Shown here: in pieces, positions 11,372 to 24,187 of the stretch
How the letters are laid out: every line of letters starts with the position of its first letter
Position numbering within the stretch: position 1 is the first letter of the stretch
Assembly: GCA_021464415.1 (NCBI GenBank)
Contig: CM038468.1
Location: 34,336,969 to 34,400,968 of the forward strand
Direction of reading: 5' to 3'
DNA length: 64,000 bases
From: Lonicera japonica
Lineage: Eukaryota; Streptophyta; Magnoliopsida; Dipsacales; Caprifoliaceae
Program-made: the position numbers and the translations under genes
Notes under the pieces: generated by a model
Databases searched by the model: none
Told to the model about the DNA's origin: nothing
What the model saw: the letters and a program-made list of their open reading frames with translations, nothing else

Positions 11372-14150
11372 GGGCTCTTTTTTTTAAAGTACAAATGTGA
11401 CACTTTCTTTTTACTAAAAGACAATTGTTTGAATTAATTAGTTTAAAGAACAACTTTTAATTAATGATAAAATATTAATTATTTTATTATTTTAATTAAT
11501 TAAGTTGAATTTCAATATTACCCTTCTTAAAGATAAATACAAAAAAATAAATTCAAAATTAAATCAATGAAAATAAATTCAAAACAATTTAAATAATTAT
11601 CACAAGAAAATCAAACAAGAAGATAAATGCGATAATTAATCAAAAAAGTCAAAGGAAGAAAATGTCTCAAACTAACTAAACATATTAATAATATTATGAC
11701 ATGAAAGCTGCAAAAATGTGTGAAGAAAAATTTTCCCAAAACAACAGGCAAATATGTTAGTTCAATAAATCTCGTTCAACAGATTAAATTAACGCAATAG
11801 AGAAAACATGAATGAGGAACATTACTATAAGTGAATGCATAATTAAATAAACTTATTACTTACTTGAATGGGAGAAAATAATCAAAGATGAAAAAGATCT
11901 GAAATTAATAGCGTCAAAATATTTACTCTAAAAATAAATTAAGAGTGCTGCTATTTAATTATTATCTCGATATCTTAATATAAATAAACATAAAGTTCTC
12001 TCTATGTATTAAGTGCTTGAAGGATTGTAAAAAATAAAATAAAATATTAAATCAAAATGAAAGGAGGAGAAATGGAAAAATTAAAGACTGCGCACGATTC
12101 TCAAGACAGAAGAGAAAAAAAATATCAAAGCCTGCTTGTGGGCATTGATTGCTGCGGATGTGCACCTCTCTTATAATTATTCCCTTAGTTTCCTTGAGAC
12201 TTGATTAAATTGGAGACATGAGTGGGCTTGTGCTTGTTGGATGTAAGGCCCACTTTGCTTTTGTAGAACACATGGGCTGCTCGCAAATAGAAATGCACAA
12301 CTTTAGTTGATGCTCTCAAGAAAGGGTTTTAAATTTTGGTCGGGGCAAAATTAAGATACCCAAACTCAAAATAAATTTAAAAGTTGGATTTCACTTTTTA
12401 AACATTCTTAACCTAAATTTGAACTAAACTTTTTGATTTTATTCAGTATTTATGTATATTTAAAAAAAAAATTGTAAGTCACCACTTATTTTAATTAGAA
12501 AAAATAATAACCTTATATACTTACTCCTACTTATTTTTGATAAAAAAAATAGTAACTCCTACATTTATAATATAACTCTAATAATCATAATAGTTCAAAG
12601 AGTGAGTTCTCACTAGAACTTTTAAATTTTAGGAATATAAAATTTTAGACAGTGAAATAATATTATTTTTGAGTCACATATGCAATGATTTGGTTTGATT
12701 CAGTTTTGCAATGTCAGTCCCCAAATCCGAACCAAACATTTACGGTTTTGGTTCTCTTTCTTTATTTCTTTTTTTGATTTTTTACAGATCAGTTCAGATG
12801 GATACGGTTCGTTTGTTTGTTTGTTCGATTTTCGAGTTCGCCACAACACGCTTATTGCCTTGTGTAGACCCATGGTCTCATGTGTGGAAGATTGTTGCAT
12901 TAACCAGCCACTTTGAGTACTTTCTTGATGATTATCTCACTTCTTTCCTCTTCCTTTCAAGCGAATGTTCATGTGCTCTTCCTTTCAACACGCTCGTCAT
13001 ATTGTTGATAAATTTAGACCTGTTATTATCACTTGTTTAGCCCAACCCAGGACACATACATGGACATGTTCTGACAAGGGCAAATGTCTTCTTTTTGGAA
13101 AAAAAAAATCCTCCGAATGTTGATGTAGTACTTGGTTTTAAACCTCTTTTTCAATAAAATATCAAGAGCAAAAAGGTTGCAAAATTTTACCATTGCATAC
13201 CCTTTTTTACAAATTTCTATTTAAAAAAAAATCTGAAAATTAAATGATAAAATTATACGTAGAGATACACTTACACTCTTAGTAATGAGAATATTTTAAA
13301 GTAATATATTATTAGCTTTCCATTTTACCATTGCATACCCCTTTTTACAAATTTCTATTTAAAAAAAATTCTGAAAATTAAATGATAAAATTATATGTAG
13401 AGATACACTTACACTCTTAGTAATGAGAATATTTTAAAGTAATATATTATTAGCTTTCTATTATATTTTTTTTAGGAGGAAGGTCCTTTTAAAAAAAAAT
13501 CAAGAGAGGTTTGAGTATTCGCGTATTTATAATCTTAACCCAAAAATGATTTGGGGCAGGTTTTTTTATTGGAAAATTCAACCCATCCTACCTCGACAAG
13601 ATTGTAAAGGTTATTAAAGAAAAAAAATTATAATTAAAGATGGCCAAGTCAAAGACATATAAAAAATTTATATTTTATATTATGTCTACTAGAAAATTAA
13701 TTAGAAGAATATAACTTAATATGTGTGACAGAAAATTAAAAAAATGCAGTTTAATATGTCTGCAAAAAAATTAATTAAAAGAATATAACTTAATATGTCT
13801 TTTTTTATTATGGGAGAATTGTGGTTCAGACATATTTGTAACTTTGGTCTCATATTATGTCTGGTTAGTTTGTGACATTTTTTTTCTTTTGATTTTTTTT
13901 TTTGAAGAACTCTTGTGTTTTTCTTCTTGTTTGAATTTCTTATGATATGCGTTTGAATTAATTTTCATTGATTTAATTCAGAATTTAATTATATATTTAT
14001 TTTCTTGTATTCATCTTTAAGAAGGGTAGTACTGAAATTCAACTTAATTAATTAAAATAATTAATAGTTTGTCTTTGATTAAAAGTTTTCCTACAAACTA
14101 ATGAATTCAAATGATTGTCTTTTATTATAATCGCCATTTATGTATTGTCT
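11372..14150. mobile_element. Non-autonomous long-TIR DNA element, copy 1
   Basis: The left end (about 11390-11600) and right end (about 13940-14145) are inverted repeats of each other over roughly 180 bp, with interruptions. The left end reads AAAAGACAATTGTTTGAATT, then ACAACTTTTAATTAATGATA, then ACCCTTCTTAAAGATAAATA. The right end, reverse-complemented, gives AAAAGACAATCATTTGAATT, AAAACTTTTAATCAAAGACA, and CCTTCTTAAAGATGAATAC. The interior has no transposase. A second, smaller copy lies at about 29.99-32.05 kb. Long TIRs and no coding capacity suggest a non-autonomous Mutator-like element, but no clean 9-bp duplication was found here. The outer boundaries are approximate. Confidence 0.6.
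13184..13459. repeat. Two-copy tandem repeat, period 138 bp
   Basis: ATTTTACCATTGCATACCC starts at 13184 and again at 13322, and the 138 bases after each start are nearly identical, ending ATATTATTAGCTTTC. This is a recent duplication inside the long-TIR element. Confidence 0.95.
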
Positions 14151-15230
14151 TTTATTATTATTTTCTATTTTTTCTTCTTTTTCTTTATTGCAAAATGTAC
14201 ATTCAAATTCATCAATTTGGTACTTTTAATTGTATTTTATTTGGTATGCAAAGATATACCCAATTGTGATTTGTATCCAACACCAATTGAATTTACTGAT
14301 ATATCTATAATTGCATTAGAAGTACGAAATAATCAAGTGGAGCAGCATTATATTGTGATGTCAATGTTTTCCGAAGTTCATTTTCTTCTATTGAAAAAAT
14401 ATAAATAACAATAAGTCATGTATTATTATAATTATTTGAGAGGTCTAATTTACTGTGTGTATGTGCACAATAATAAGTTATATTATATTATTATTTATTA
14501 CAAATTAGCAAAAATACCAAGTGAGTATCATATTCAACATATTTGATATAGTTAGTAGAATAATATTTCAAAAATTATTGCACTTAAATTCAACAAAAAG
14601 CTTCAAAATAAAGAATTATCTACTATAAAATAAGGTGGAAAGTATCTACCATTGCGCTACCCATATGTATGTATATATATATATGTATGAAATTATTAAG
14701 TTATGATTTTCTACAATGTTTAGACATATATTGGAGATCTTCTTAATTAATTAGTTTCTTTCTACCCCTCTAGATAAAAATGCTAAATTCCAACAAAACA
14801 ATAAAATTTTGAGAGATGTAATTGCCCCATAAATAATTCTTTACTAGAGCAAACCACTTCATTTTCATTGCTTTTAAATTGACATGAAATTTCTTTGACA
14901 GAAAATTATTATTTTGACAATGTTAACAAAAATTAAGATGTCTCGTAGAAAAAATAACCGCATTGTCCCATATAAAATATCACACTTAACCATTTAGATC
15001 TGAGTCAATATCTAGAATTTTGAAATTTGGAAAAAGATTTAAAGATGAATAAAGAAAGACTTTGACAGTAACCAACCGGCGTGAAAGTTACTCGTCAAAC
15101 CGAAAATGTTGAATAATGCAATGATTTAATTTAATATAAAGTAAAGTAAAGTAAAGCTGAAACAGTCGTCAAAGACCAAAGTTTAACTACCTAGGTAAGC
15201 ACCTTCCTAATAAAAAACTAAGCTACAAAT
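14150..15230. other. AT-rich intergenic region, no gene
   Basis: No supported gene. There is an open stretch 14115-14408 of 97 codons, but it is T-rich, begins in the long-TIR element end and resembles nothing I know. A short AAAGT pentamer run lies near 15140. Confidence 0.5.
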
Positions 15231-15685
15231 GGGTAATTGATGTTTTACGCACTTAAAGTTTAGTTGTTTTCTCATTTCCGTCCTTAAAGTTTCATTTGTT
15301 TTGTTTTTGTATTCAAAGTTTTAGTCGCATCCTATTTTTATTTTAAATTAGATGTCTCATAAATTTTGAACGAAACTCCATTTTTTAGATGGTGGATCCA
15401 GTTTTTGGACTAAATATCTATATGCCACATGGAGGGCGGAGATATGAATTTTTTTAAAGGGACAAGTTTAAAACTAAATTATTATTGTCACTTTTTGTGA
15501 AATCAAAGAGATTTTTTTTTAGTATTAATATTATTTTTATTAAAGATTAGGGGACGTTAAGATACTCGTATTTAGCTTTTAAAAATTTAAGGAACCAAAC
15601 TTAACTAATATGCATAAATTTGTAATTGTTAAGGACCAAAGTGAGAAAACAGCCAAATTTCAAGAGTGTGAACGATCAATTACCC
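15231..15685. mobile_element. MITE with about 57-bp terminal inverted repeats
   Basis: The left end starts GGGTAATTGATGTTTTACGC. The reverse complement of the right end starts GGGTAATTGATCGTTCACAC. Both continue with a shared GTTTTCTCA and GTCCTTAA, so the similarity runs over nearly 60 bp. The element is 455 bp with no coding capacity. Target duplication is unclear. A diverged relative of one half lies at about 23.65-23.88 kb in opposite orientation. It sits about 1 kb upstream of the NLR gene. Confidence 0.75.
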
Positions 15686-16103
15686 GGGCAAATGAATTAC
15701 CCTCTTGCGTACAATTGAATTATACAATATAATAATAATAAAAAAAATTACAAAATAATTCATTTATTTTTTCAAATTACTTTTTTCATTTGGGACTAAT
15801 CAATGTAGAAAATATTCTCATAATAGTTAATTATTTTATTCAACCATTCATTTCATTAAATTTGATGTATTCTTCAAAAGTTTCAACTCCCCACATGAGA
15901 TGAAGAGGACATTTCAACAATATTTAGGATGGTCTAGATATTATTATCGTCTTTTTTTAAATCTTGGTTCCGACTTCCGAAATGAAAGTGGAGGAAGAGT
16001 TGTTCATCAATTGATATGTGAAGGGAAAAACGTGTTAGAGATGAGGAACTTTCAGAGGGTGAAAAATGCACATGACATCAAGAAAATAAGCTAAAAGTAA
16101 ATA

Positions 16104-16589
16104 GACTAACTACACTAATGCGCCTTAAATTAATTGAAGATTTCAATTTGCACTCTGAACAATTTTTTCAGACAGTGTGCAGTGCATTTAATTTGTTGTA
16201 ATCAACTCTAATTGGTAATTTTTCTCCAAATTTCTAACCAGCTACCACCACGAGCATTTTGACGTGTGTCTTTTTTAAGGCTAATCCCGGCAAAATCCAA
16301 ACCAAAAAGGATGAAAAACAAACAAAACCCTCATTTAATACTACCAACTCTCCATTTTCACTTAACTCTTAATAAATAAATCCTCTATTTCAATGTGTTA
16401 TCCCAAAATTATGCTTAAAAAAACAAATGTAAGATGCTATGGTAGATGCCACCTAGAAATTTTGAAGGAACCTAGATTGGAGGTAAGTGCAACAATTTGA
16501 ATGTATAGGGTCCCAAACATCTCGAAAACTTGTTTGAGGTGCAAACTGAAATCTTCCATTAGTTTAGAATGCATTAGTGTAATTTAGTC
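16104..16589. mobile_element. MITE with about 55-bp terminal inverted repeats, next to the NLR start
   Basis: The left end begins GACTAACTACACTAATGC and continues GAAGATTTCAATTTGCAC. The reverse complement of the right end begins GACTAAATTACACTAATGC and continues GAAGATTTCAGTTTGCAC. The element is 486 bp and non-coding. Its right end lies 139 bp before the NLR start codon, so it probably forms part of the NLR promoter or 5' untranslated region. Confidence 0.75.
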
Positions 16590-16728
16590 AATTATGTAAA
16601 TGTAAAGGATAGGGATATCAATTGTCTAGTAAAGAAACATATCACATTATTACTTGACAAATTATAGAGCTCCTCAGATATTGCATCAAATATAAGTGAG
16701 TTCATAATTCCAATTTTGTCCTAGGAAA

Positions 16729-19700
16729 ATGGCTGAGTACATTGTTACGTTCGTTGTTGAAAGAGTTGGAGAGCTGCTGATTAAAGAGGCAAGATTCACG
16801 TACGGGGTGCGCGACCATCTTGAAGAACTTCAAGCCGAACTGAGGCGGATGCGTTGCTTTTTAAAAGATGCAGATGGTAGACAAGAGGAGAGCGAGACCG
16901 TCCAAAACTTGGTGATAGAGATAAGGCAAGTGATTTACGATGTTGAGGACGTGCTTGAAATTTTCACCTTCAAAGTCTCGACAAGGAGAAGAAGAAGAGG
17001 TATAAGAAATGTGCTCTTGAGATTTGCTTGCATCTTCAAAGAAGGAATCGCTGTCCACATGGTTGGCTCAAAGATAGACGGTATTAAAGTCAAAATCAGC
17101 AAGCTCACCACAAGTTTGCAAAGCTTTGGCATAAGAGCTGTAACAGAAGGAGAAGGTTCGAGCTCTAGTCAAAGACAAAATCAACTAAGGAGGTCTTATT
17201 CCCACGTTATCGAAGAGGATTTTGTGGGATTTGATGAAGACGTCAAGATACTGGTAGAGAAATTGGTCGACAAATACAGAGATCGTCGGGTTGTTTCCAT
17301 TTTTGGAATGGGTGGTTTGGGAAAGACCACTCTTGCTAAAAAAGTTTATCATCACGGCGACATTAGACGCCATTTTGATAGCTTGGCGTGGGTTTGTATC
17401 TCCCAGAATTGGCAAAAGATGGATGTTTTAAGTGGAATCTTGATCAAACTTATCCCAGAACGGACGTGGCAGATCAAACGAATGACAGATGCAGAATTGG
17501 TAAAGCTACTTTACGAGATCCAACAGCAGAGAAAATGTTTGGTGGTTCTTGATGATATTTGGTCCTATGAGGTTTGGAACACCTTGCGACCAGCCTTCCC
17601 AGATGGAGACACTGGTAGCAAAATATTGCTCACCACGCGTAAGAAGGAAGTGGCTTTCCACATTGATCCTTATGCTTTTCTACATCGACTGGGGTTCCTA
17701 AACAGAGAAGAGAGTTGGCAGTTGCTATTGAAGAAAGCATTCCCAGGAAGAAGGGGTACAGGTTAGTTTCTAACCAATGTTCTAAAAGCCACTAGGCAAA
17801 CCTAGGGCCGCCATTGATCATTTAGGTAGTAGGCCGGCTACCTAAATCCACATAATTCGATCTGTATTAATCAAACTCCTAGGCACTATATGCGGCGCTT
17901 GGGCACAGCCTAGTGCCTAGGCGTCGCTTGGGCGACCGCCTTCTATAACACTTTTATAATCCCATTAAAGTAGTAGTTTAAGGTGGTTTTTATTATATAT
18001 ATATATATATATCTTAAAACTCAATGGAAGTCGATTTAGCATTAAAGGGTAAAAGTTGCGTTTGTTTTCTCACTTCTTAATGCTTAATTAATTGAATTAA
18101 AATTAACATTCAACATTAAGAAGCAAGTCGTGTGTAAAAATGCTTAGTTTTACTTTAAAGAATTTTTTTCCTAACACTGACCATGTTCCTTCTATTCATT
18201 AGTTATTGATGTATACTGTACTAATAAGGATAAAATCATAAAAGGTGATATATTCAAATTCAGACCCAAATAAAATCAAAGGTTCTGTTCAGTATTAAGA
18301 ATTCAAATCAAAGTTATTCGTTTTTCAGCATCAAGAGGTTGAGAAAACAAACATTCCCTAAAGCAATTGTTGTGAGTAATTGGTTACGATTACCTCATCC
18401 TCTCATTAGTTGCGTAAAAATTAAACAAACAATGTGCATCAATTTTATTCTTGAGCTGGTATTCATTTCTTGTTCTCCAGAGCCTAGAGTTGAAACTCAG
18501 ATGGAGAAGAAAGGGAGGGAAATGCTACGACGATGTGGGGGTCTACCGCTTGCTATTGTTGTGCTCGGGGGACTGTTGGCCAATAGACATACCATAAATG
18601 AGTGGGAGAAAGTGCATCGTAGTATTGATTTGTATCTCAGTAGGGGGGAAGGCATCGATTTACAAGCCCAAACAGTTCAAGAAGTGCTAGCTTTAAGTTA
18701 TAACGACTTGCCATATCAATTGAAGTCTTGCTTTCTTTACATGGGGAATTTCCAAGAAGATTATAATTTAAGCACCGAAAAACTATGTCTTTTATGGCTT
18801 GCTGAAGGAATGGTAGTTCCGGAAGACAAAGGGGAAGAAGAAACAATGATGGATGTAGCAGAACGCTATTTGGGCGAACTAGCACTTAGGAGCATGGTTC
18901 AAGTTGAATCATCAAATGAAGATTGGTTTTGGGATATATCTAAAACATGGAAAACTTGCCGTCTTCACGACCTCATGCGAGAACTATGCCTCTCAAAGAG
19001 AAAAGAGGAAGATTTTCAATCACATGGAAAAGTACATGATTCATCTTCTTCATCAACAGGTATCACCAAAACGCGTAAACTTGCAATTTATTTTGGATTG
19101 CCAATAGATATACCCGATCTCAAGAAATTCAAATTGCTTAGAGTATTAGATTTTGAGGGGTTTAGCTTTGGTCAAAAGAGGATACCTGAAGGAATCGGGA
19201 AACTAATCCACTTGAAGTTCTTGAGTTTCAAAAACTGCGAGACGGTGAGGAAGTTGCCATCATCAATAGGCAACTTGCAATTCTTGCAAATCCTTGATAT
19301 ACGTGGTGCATATATTTATATACCGAATGTGTTATGGAAGTTGGAAAGACTGAGGCATCTATATCTTTCTGATACTGAAAACCCAAATAACAAATTAACA
19401 TTGGACGGTTTGAGCAGTCTAGAGATATTGGAGAATTTTGAGACAAATACGTGTGTTGTGAATGATCTCTTTAAATTGCCCAAACTGCGAAATTTAAAAG
19501 CAAATGTTACAGTGGGGTGTATGGACGACTTGGAAACAATCATCAAGTATCTAAGTAGCACTTCACACCAGTTACGACAATCATTCCTTCATATTACACT
19601 TTGTTTTCAGGAAGAAGAGTTATTTCTTGTCTTAAGAAAAGTGTTTACATTATATAGTCTTGAGAGGCTGGTGCTAGTGGGCCAAATAGGTAAGTTACCA

Positions 19701-20126
19701 GAATATCATCACGACCATTTCTCCACTAGCCTCACCGGAATAGCTTTATGGAGATCCGGACTTAGGGAAGACCCAATGACAACACTGGAGAAGCTCCCAA
19801 ACTTGCAAACTCTTCTATTGTGCGAGGAAGCATATCTTGGGAAAGAAATGGTTTGTTCTGCTGGGGGTTTCCCTCGACTCGGAAGTCTAGCTTACCAGTA
19901 TTTGACCGACTTAGAGAATTGGCGAGTGGATGAAGGAGCTTTACCTGCTCTTTCTTCCTTACGTATTGAACGCTGCACAGAAATGAAGACGCTTCCTGAA
20001 GGATTGAAATATCTCGCTAACCTCCGAGAATTGAGGATTGAACATATGCCCGAGGCATTCGGAAATAAGGTTCGAGGAGAAGACTCTTACATAATTCGGC
20101 ATGTGCCTTCTGTCACAATCGTCTAA
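16729..20126 (+). CDS. CC-NB-ARC-LRR disease resistance protein (RPP8/RPP13-like), two coding exons
   Basis: Intracellular immune receptor of the CNL class. Coding exons 16729-17761 and 18481-20126 join at ACAG|GTTAGT and CTCCAG|AG to give 892 aa without stops. Residues 1-150 form the Rx-type coiled coil with a VEDVL (EDVID-like) motif at 72-76. NB-ARC shows the P-loop GMGGLGKTT at 193-201, kinase 2 LVVLDDIW at 271-278, RNBS-B GSKILLTTR at 306-314, GLPL at 365-368, RNBS-D CFLYMGNFQED at 428-438 and, in place of MHD, LHD at 506-508. Leucine-rich repeats fill about 540-890. All switch motifs are present, so it looks functional. The family senses pathogen effectors and triggers cell death through an ADP/ATP switch. 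The exact subgroup is from motif wording and is inference. MITEs lie directly upstream; a Copia remnant lies 600 bp downstream. Confidence 0.93.
17762..18480 (+). other. Intron of the NLR gene, inside NB-ARC
   Basis: A 719-bp phase-1 intron with donor GTTAGT and acceptor TTGTTCTCCAG. It separates RNBS-C (KKAFPG) from the GLPL motif. The joined reading keeps the frame and yields the expected spacing between these motifs. The open frame that runs upstream of the acceptor (from 18339) is intronic. Confidence 0.85.
17778..17952. repeat. GC-rich CCTAGGCG-type dispersed repeat in the NLR intron
   Basis: A segment much richer in GC than its surroundings, with repeated CTAGGCA/CCTAGGC words and flanks TGTTCTAAAAG and CCTTCTATAACAC. 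It is similar in character to short dispersed repeats often seen in plant introns. It is probably a small transposon insertion, but no class can be assigned. Confidence 0.4.
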
Positions 20127-20690
20127 TTACTTTATTACAACCTTCCTTGTTGATGAATTGGAGAGGCAGGAACCAGGTACTATTCTTAATTAGAATCTTA
20201 TGAACTATTTTTGTAATTCTTTTTCGCTTCATCAAAACTTTTAATAAATTGTGGAGAAATTGTTATTTGCATTTCTAAATTATGTTAATATTAAATTAAG
20301 TTGATTTCATTTTATTATTAACATATTTTATATCACATATGTAGGTACCATAAGCTTATTCGGTCACGCTGAACTGTCGCAAGCTCACCAAGCCCACTAA
20401 AAGTGACAGTGCTATAATCTCATCGGGCTAGGCCAGTTTGCCTCGAAACGCTGCAGAAAATTCATGTCATTGGATTTGGCAGTGATTCACACTGTTCTCA
20501 GCTAAATTATTTCATTTAGGCTCCCAAATTTGCGAATTTACTATTTTTCGCATGATTAAATTTGGTAATATGTTGAGTTATAAATGTTAGATTTAACTTC
20601 AATAAATCAAGCACGATATATTGAAAATCCCTTCTCAAATTTAACTTCTTGTAGAAAATCCATAGTATATAACACATGTTACTGCCATAT
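20127..20690. other. NLR 3' flank, no further gene
   Basis: Presumed 3' untranslated and intergenic DNA after the TAA stop. No coding signal. A GC-richer stretch at 20350-20460 is unexplained. Confidence 0.5.
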
Positions 20691-20699
20691 CACCCACAT

Positions 20700-22370
20700 A
20701 TACAATGAGTACAATGATCTTACCCTATAGTTTTTTTAAAAACAAAGTATGATTAGAGTCGCACTGTTTGTATCCAAATGTTCTCATGGAATTTGTAAAG
20801 CTTCCAAACCAACCTATGAGAGACTGTTTTAATCCATATAATGACTTGTTCAACTTGCACAGCTTCCCTTTATTATTTCCTGGTATGAAACATCCGGGCG
20901 GAAGATCTATATAGACTTCTTTTGTCAAGTCACTATGCAGAAAGGCATTATTCGCATCAAATTGTTGTAATGGTTAGTCTAGGTTCACTTCCAAAGAAAA
21001 CAGAACGCGAACAACATTGATTTTAGCTGCAAGTGCAAGAGTCTCCCTATAAGCAATCCTATATGTTTGCGCATTCCCCTTTATTAGAAGTCAAGCTTTA
21101 AATTGTTCCATGGTACCATATGTTGTATAATTAGTATTGATCCAACAACATCCTACTGGTTCTTTCCCATTGGAACATCAACCAGTTCCCATGTTTTGCC
21201 CTTCTGTAAAGACTATTTTTTTCGTTCTTACTGTTTTCCATTCTATGTTGGATAACGCTTACTCCACACTGGTAAAAATATATAAAACAAATAATGGATT
21301 CATAAATGATTATTCAAACAAATGTTGGTTGGGCACATAATGACTCATGGAGTATTTCGCCATACTAGTAAGATCAAGTTCATATTTGAATTTCATAATG
21401 CGCCTATTAATACGGGAAGGATTCTGTTACTGGAGGATCGGGTACAAACTCAGGAGCAACCTCAACATTGATAAACAATTGATTGGTAGTATTACTTCTT
21501 GCGAGAGGGATTTAGAAGTTTAGACGGAGTTTGTCGACTCAAGTGTTGGTTCAACAAATGTCAGTTCAGCTACATTTATATAGTTCTTTTTTTATCCATA
21601 TTTAAACCACTTATATCTAAGTCATTCACATATAATCTAGAGTTTGAAATTCCATCTAATTGTACTCCCCTTAAAGTTCAAGCTTAGAGGAAAAATACAT
21701 TTTAGCTTCTTGAAAAATAATGTCCAATGTAATATGCATGGTTTTCGTGTGAGGATGATAACATCGATAACCTTACTGATGTAAAGCATACCCCACAAAA
21801 ACACAATGTAATGCTCAGGGATCTAACTTACTCTGTTGACGCTTATGGAAGTGAACAAATGCCACACACCCAAAGACGTGGGAGATTAGGAACTATTGGA
21901 TCATTGATATGCAAAGATTGAAACGGTGTCTGAAACTAAACAGTGCTAGAGGACGCATGATTAATCAGATAGGCAACAAAAGTAAAAGCTTCACCCCAAT
22001 ATGGCTTAGGCATATGAGCATTAGGGAAGCACGAACAACTTCCAGTAAGCATAAGTTTTTCCTATATGCTACCCCATTATGTTGGAGTGTATGAGCACAC
22101 GTGATTTGATAAACAGCGCCGTGTGCATTCATATAATGTTAAACGTCGACAGTTTTCAATTCTCCTATTCTCTGTCATTGTCAATACGGAGTACCTGGTA
22201 CTGAGCTTTATACCGGGTCTTAATCATTTTATAAAAAAAATTAAAATAACACATTCACCTTATTTTTTTAGATTTCATAAAGCACACTCCAGTTACCTTG
22301 GTGCAATCATCAATAAAAGTAATAAACTAACGTGATCCTCCCAATGATGTAATCAGAGATGGACAATCGT
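20700..22370 (-). pseudogene. Ty1/copia retrotransposon remnant (integrase and RT start)
   Basis: On the minus strand the 5' end (about 22370-22230) reads, in broken frames, like a Copia integrase core (ITSLGGSR followed by FIDDCTKVT). The middle (about 21150-20930) reads like the start of the RT domain (KEPVGCCWI, then DANNAFLHSDLT across a frame break). The open segment 20928-20725 is unmistakable Copia RT: VYIDLPPGC, LCKLNKSLYGLKQS, W-F, and FGYKQCDSNHTLFLKK. Many stops and frameshifts make it inactive. The YVDD motif, RNase H and LTRs are absent, so it is a fragment. Confidence 0.85.
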
Positions 22371-22793
22371 AAAAGGAGTTGAACTTTTATTTAAATTTAA
22401 TGGGCTTTTATTTAAATTTAATGGGAAAAAAAAGAAATATTGAATCTTTGTAAGGCGAAAACATGAAATATCCATTATATTTTTACAAATAAACTAGAAC
22501 AATCTCTTTAAAAATCCAAAAGAAAAACAAACTACGCAATAGCCATATTTTGGACTTTGCTTCCACCCCTCAAAGCTATCCACTACCAAGGTTTGATGCA
22601 GCTTATCTGAACTCTTTGACACCAAATCCAAGTAATACAACTTCCTTCGCCTAACACTACAACCAATCATTTATCTCATCTGGATGTCCTTAAAGAAACA
22701 GAAATCAGGCCAAAAAATTACAATGCAGTGCAAGGCTAAGGTTATTTGAGAAACTAATAATAAATTATAATCCTAGGAGGGGACAATTAGAAT

Positions 22794-23434
22794 TAGGAGG
22801 GTGCATTGATTCAAAACGAATATATTTATTACAATTCACCAACCAATCCAATCCAACATGATTTTATATTTTAAAATTCAATCCAATCCGACTTGGTTTC
22901 AACATCCGATCCAATTTGACAATGAATTAGATTGGTTTGAAACTGATGTCTTTTGTGTAAAGATTATTTAATTTTAAATAACTTGCAAAACAAATCCAAT
23001 CTTCACAAGGATATTGTTTAAAAAAAATTCATAAGGATCAAGACAATATAAATAAAAAGCTCCATCCATTACTAAAATAAAAATCTAAATTAAGTCATTC
23101 TATATTGAAGTCTAATTCATTAGTAAAATAAACGATAAGTAAACTATGATTTACTTATTAGGTTCTTTTATATATGTAGTAATAATAAGGTGTACACAGT
23201 ATATATTAATAACTTAGTATATAATAATAACCAAGGACTAATGTCATTTTTAATTAAAGCTGGATTGGATCGGTTTGATATTGGTTTCGCCAAGGTGATA
23301 ACCAAATCGATCCAATATTTGGTCCATTTGCTAAAACACAAACCAATACAATCCAATAGCTACATCGAATCCAATTAAGATTGGATTGGATCGGTTTGAA
23401 CAAATTGGATTGGATTGAATTCTGCACAACCCTA
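22794..23434. mobile_element. hAT-like non-autonomous element rich in GGATTGGAT words
   Basis: The left end is TAGGAGGGTGCATTGATTC and the reverse-complemented right end is TAGGGTTGTGCAGAATTC. Subterminal arrays of TTGGATTGGAT and its complement fill both ends. Terminal TAGGG and subterminal word arrays are typical of hAT-type MITEs, as in the element at 62.08 kb. I found no 8-bp target duplication, so assignment is tentative. Confidence 0.5.
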
Positions 23435-23985
23435 GCCTTACTTATAGGGCCTAAATTTTCAAAAATTGCTATTTTACCATTAAAATTACTTTTAAAAATT
23501 ATAAATATACACTAGTTAAGTTTGCATCCCTTAAATTTTTAAGGCTAGCTACTAGTATAAATCGCCCACCTAATATTGAAATAAAATAATATTAGTACTA
23601 AATTGTTTTAAAATAATTTGCAAAAACTGTAGTAATTTAGTATTAAACTTGCCCCCATTTAAAAAAAATCTATTGCTCCTGCCCTCCATGTGGCACATGA
23701 ATATTCAGTTCAAAAACTGGATACTCCACCAAGAAAATGAATTTTTCATTTAAAAAAATTGACAAGACATCCAATTTAAAATTAAACTAAGAATCAACTC
23801 ATCAAATTTTAAATACCAAAATAAAACAAATGAAAATTTAAATATCGAAAACAAAAAACAAGCAAACTTAATTAAGTGGCTAAACTCTATTTATATGCAT
23901 TATTCTTGACGAGAGGGAGTACATAGATATACAAAGATTCAAATTCGTTTCGTATTCAAATTTGAATTTTGTAAATATTTATTTG
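23435..23985. repeat. AT-rich DNA with a diverged MITE half
   Basis: The part at about 23.65-23.88 kb resembles the reverse complement of the left half of the MITE at 15231 (words CACCAAGAAAATGAATTTTT, GACATCCAATTTAAAATTA, and AACAAATGAAAATTTAA). No complete terminal repeats. No gene. Confidence 0.35.
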
Positions 23986-23989
23986 AATA

Positions 23990-24156
23990 GATATTGGAAA
24001 AAGACAACATGGATAGTGTTTTTATAAATCCGAGGAAACTTATACGAATACAGAAAATGAGAGTATTTGACAAGGATAATCATATCCAAAATGAAATATA
24101 TTATATGCGGATATTCATTTTACTAGATATCCGTATCGACTTTAATTTAGTACATA

Positions 24157-24187
<31 letters not shown>

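Noticed and set aside
12695..13040. Three overlapping open frames on both strands
   Set aside because: All lie inside the long-TIR element and none has domain features; probably chance.
14115..14408. Open frame of 97 codons
   Set aside because: T-rich, hydrophobic by base composition, begins inside a transposon end; resembles no known protein.
15900..16094. Open frame of 64 codons (MKRTFQQYLGW...)
   Set aside because: No recognisable domain, isolated between two MITEs, no continuation by splicing that I could see.
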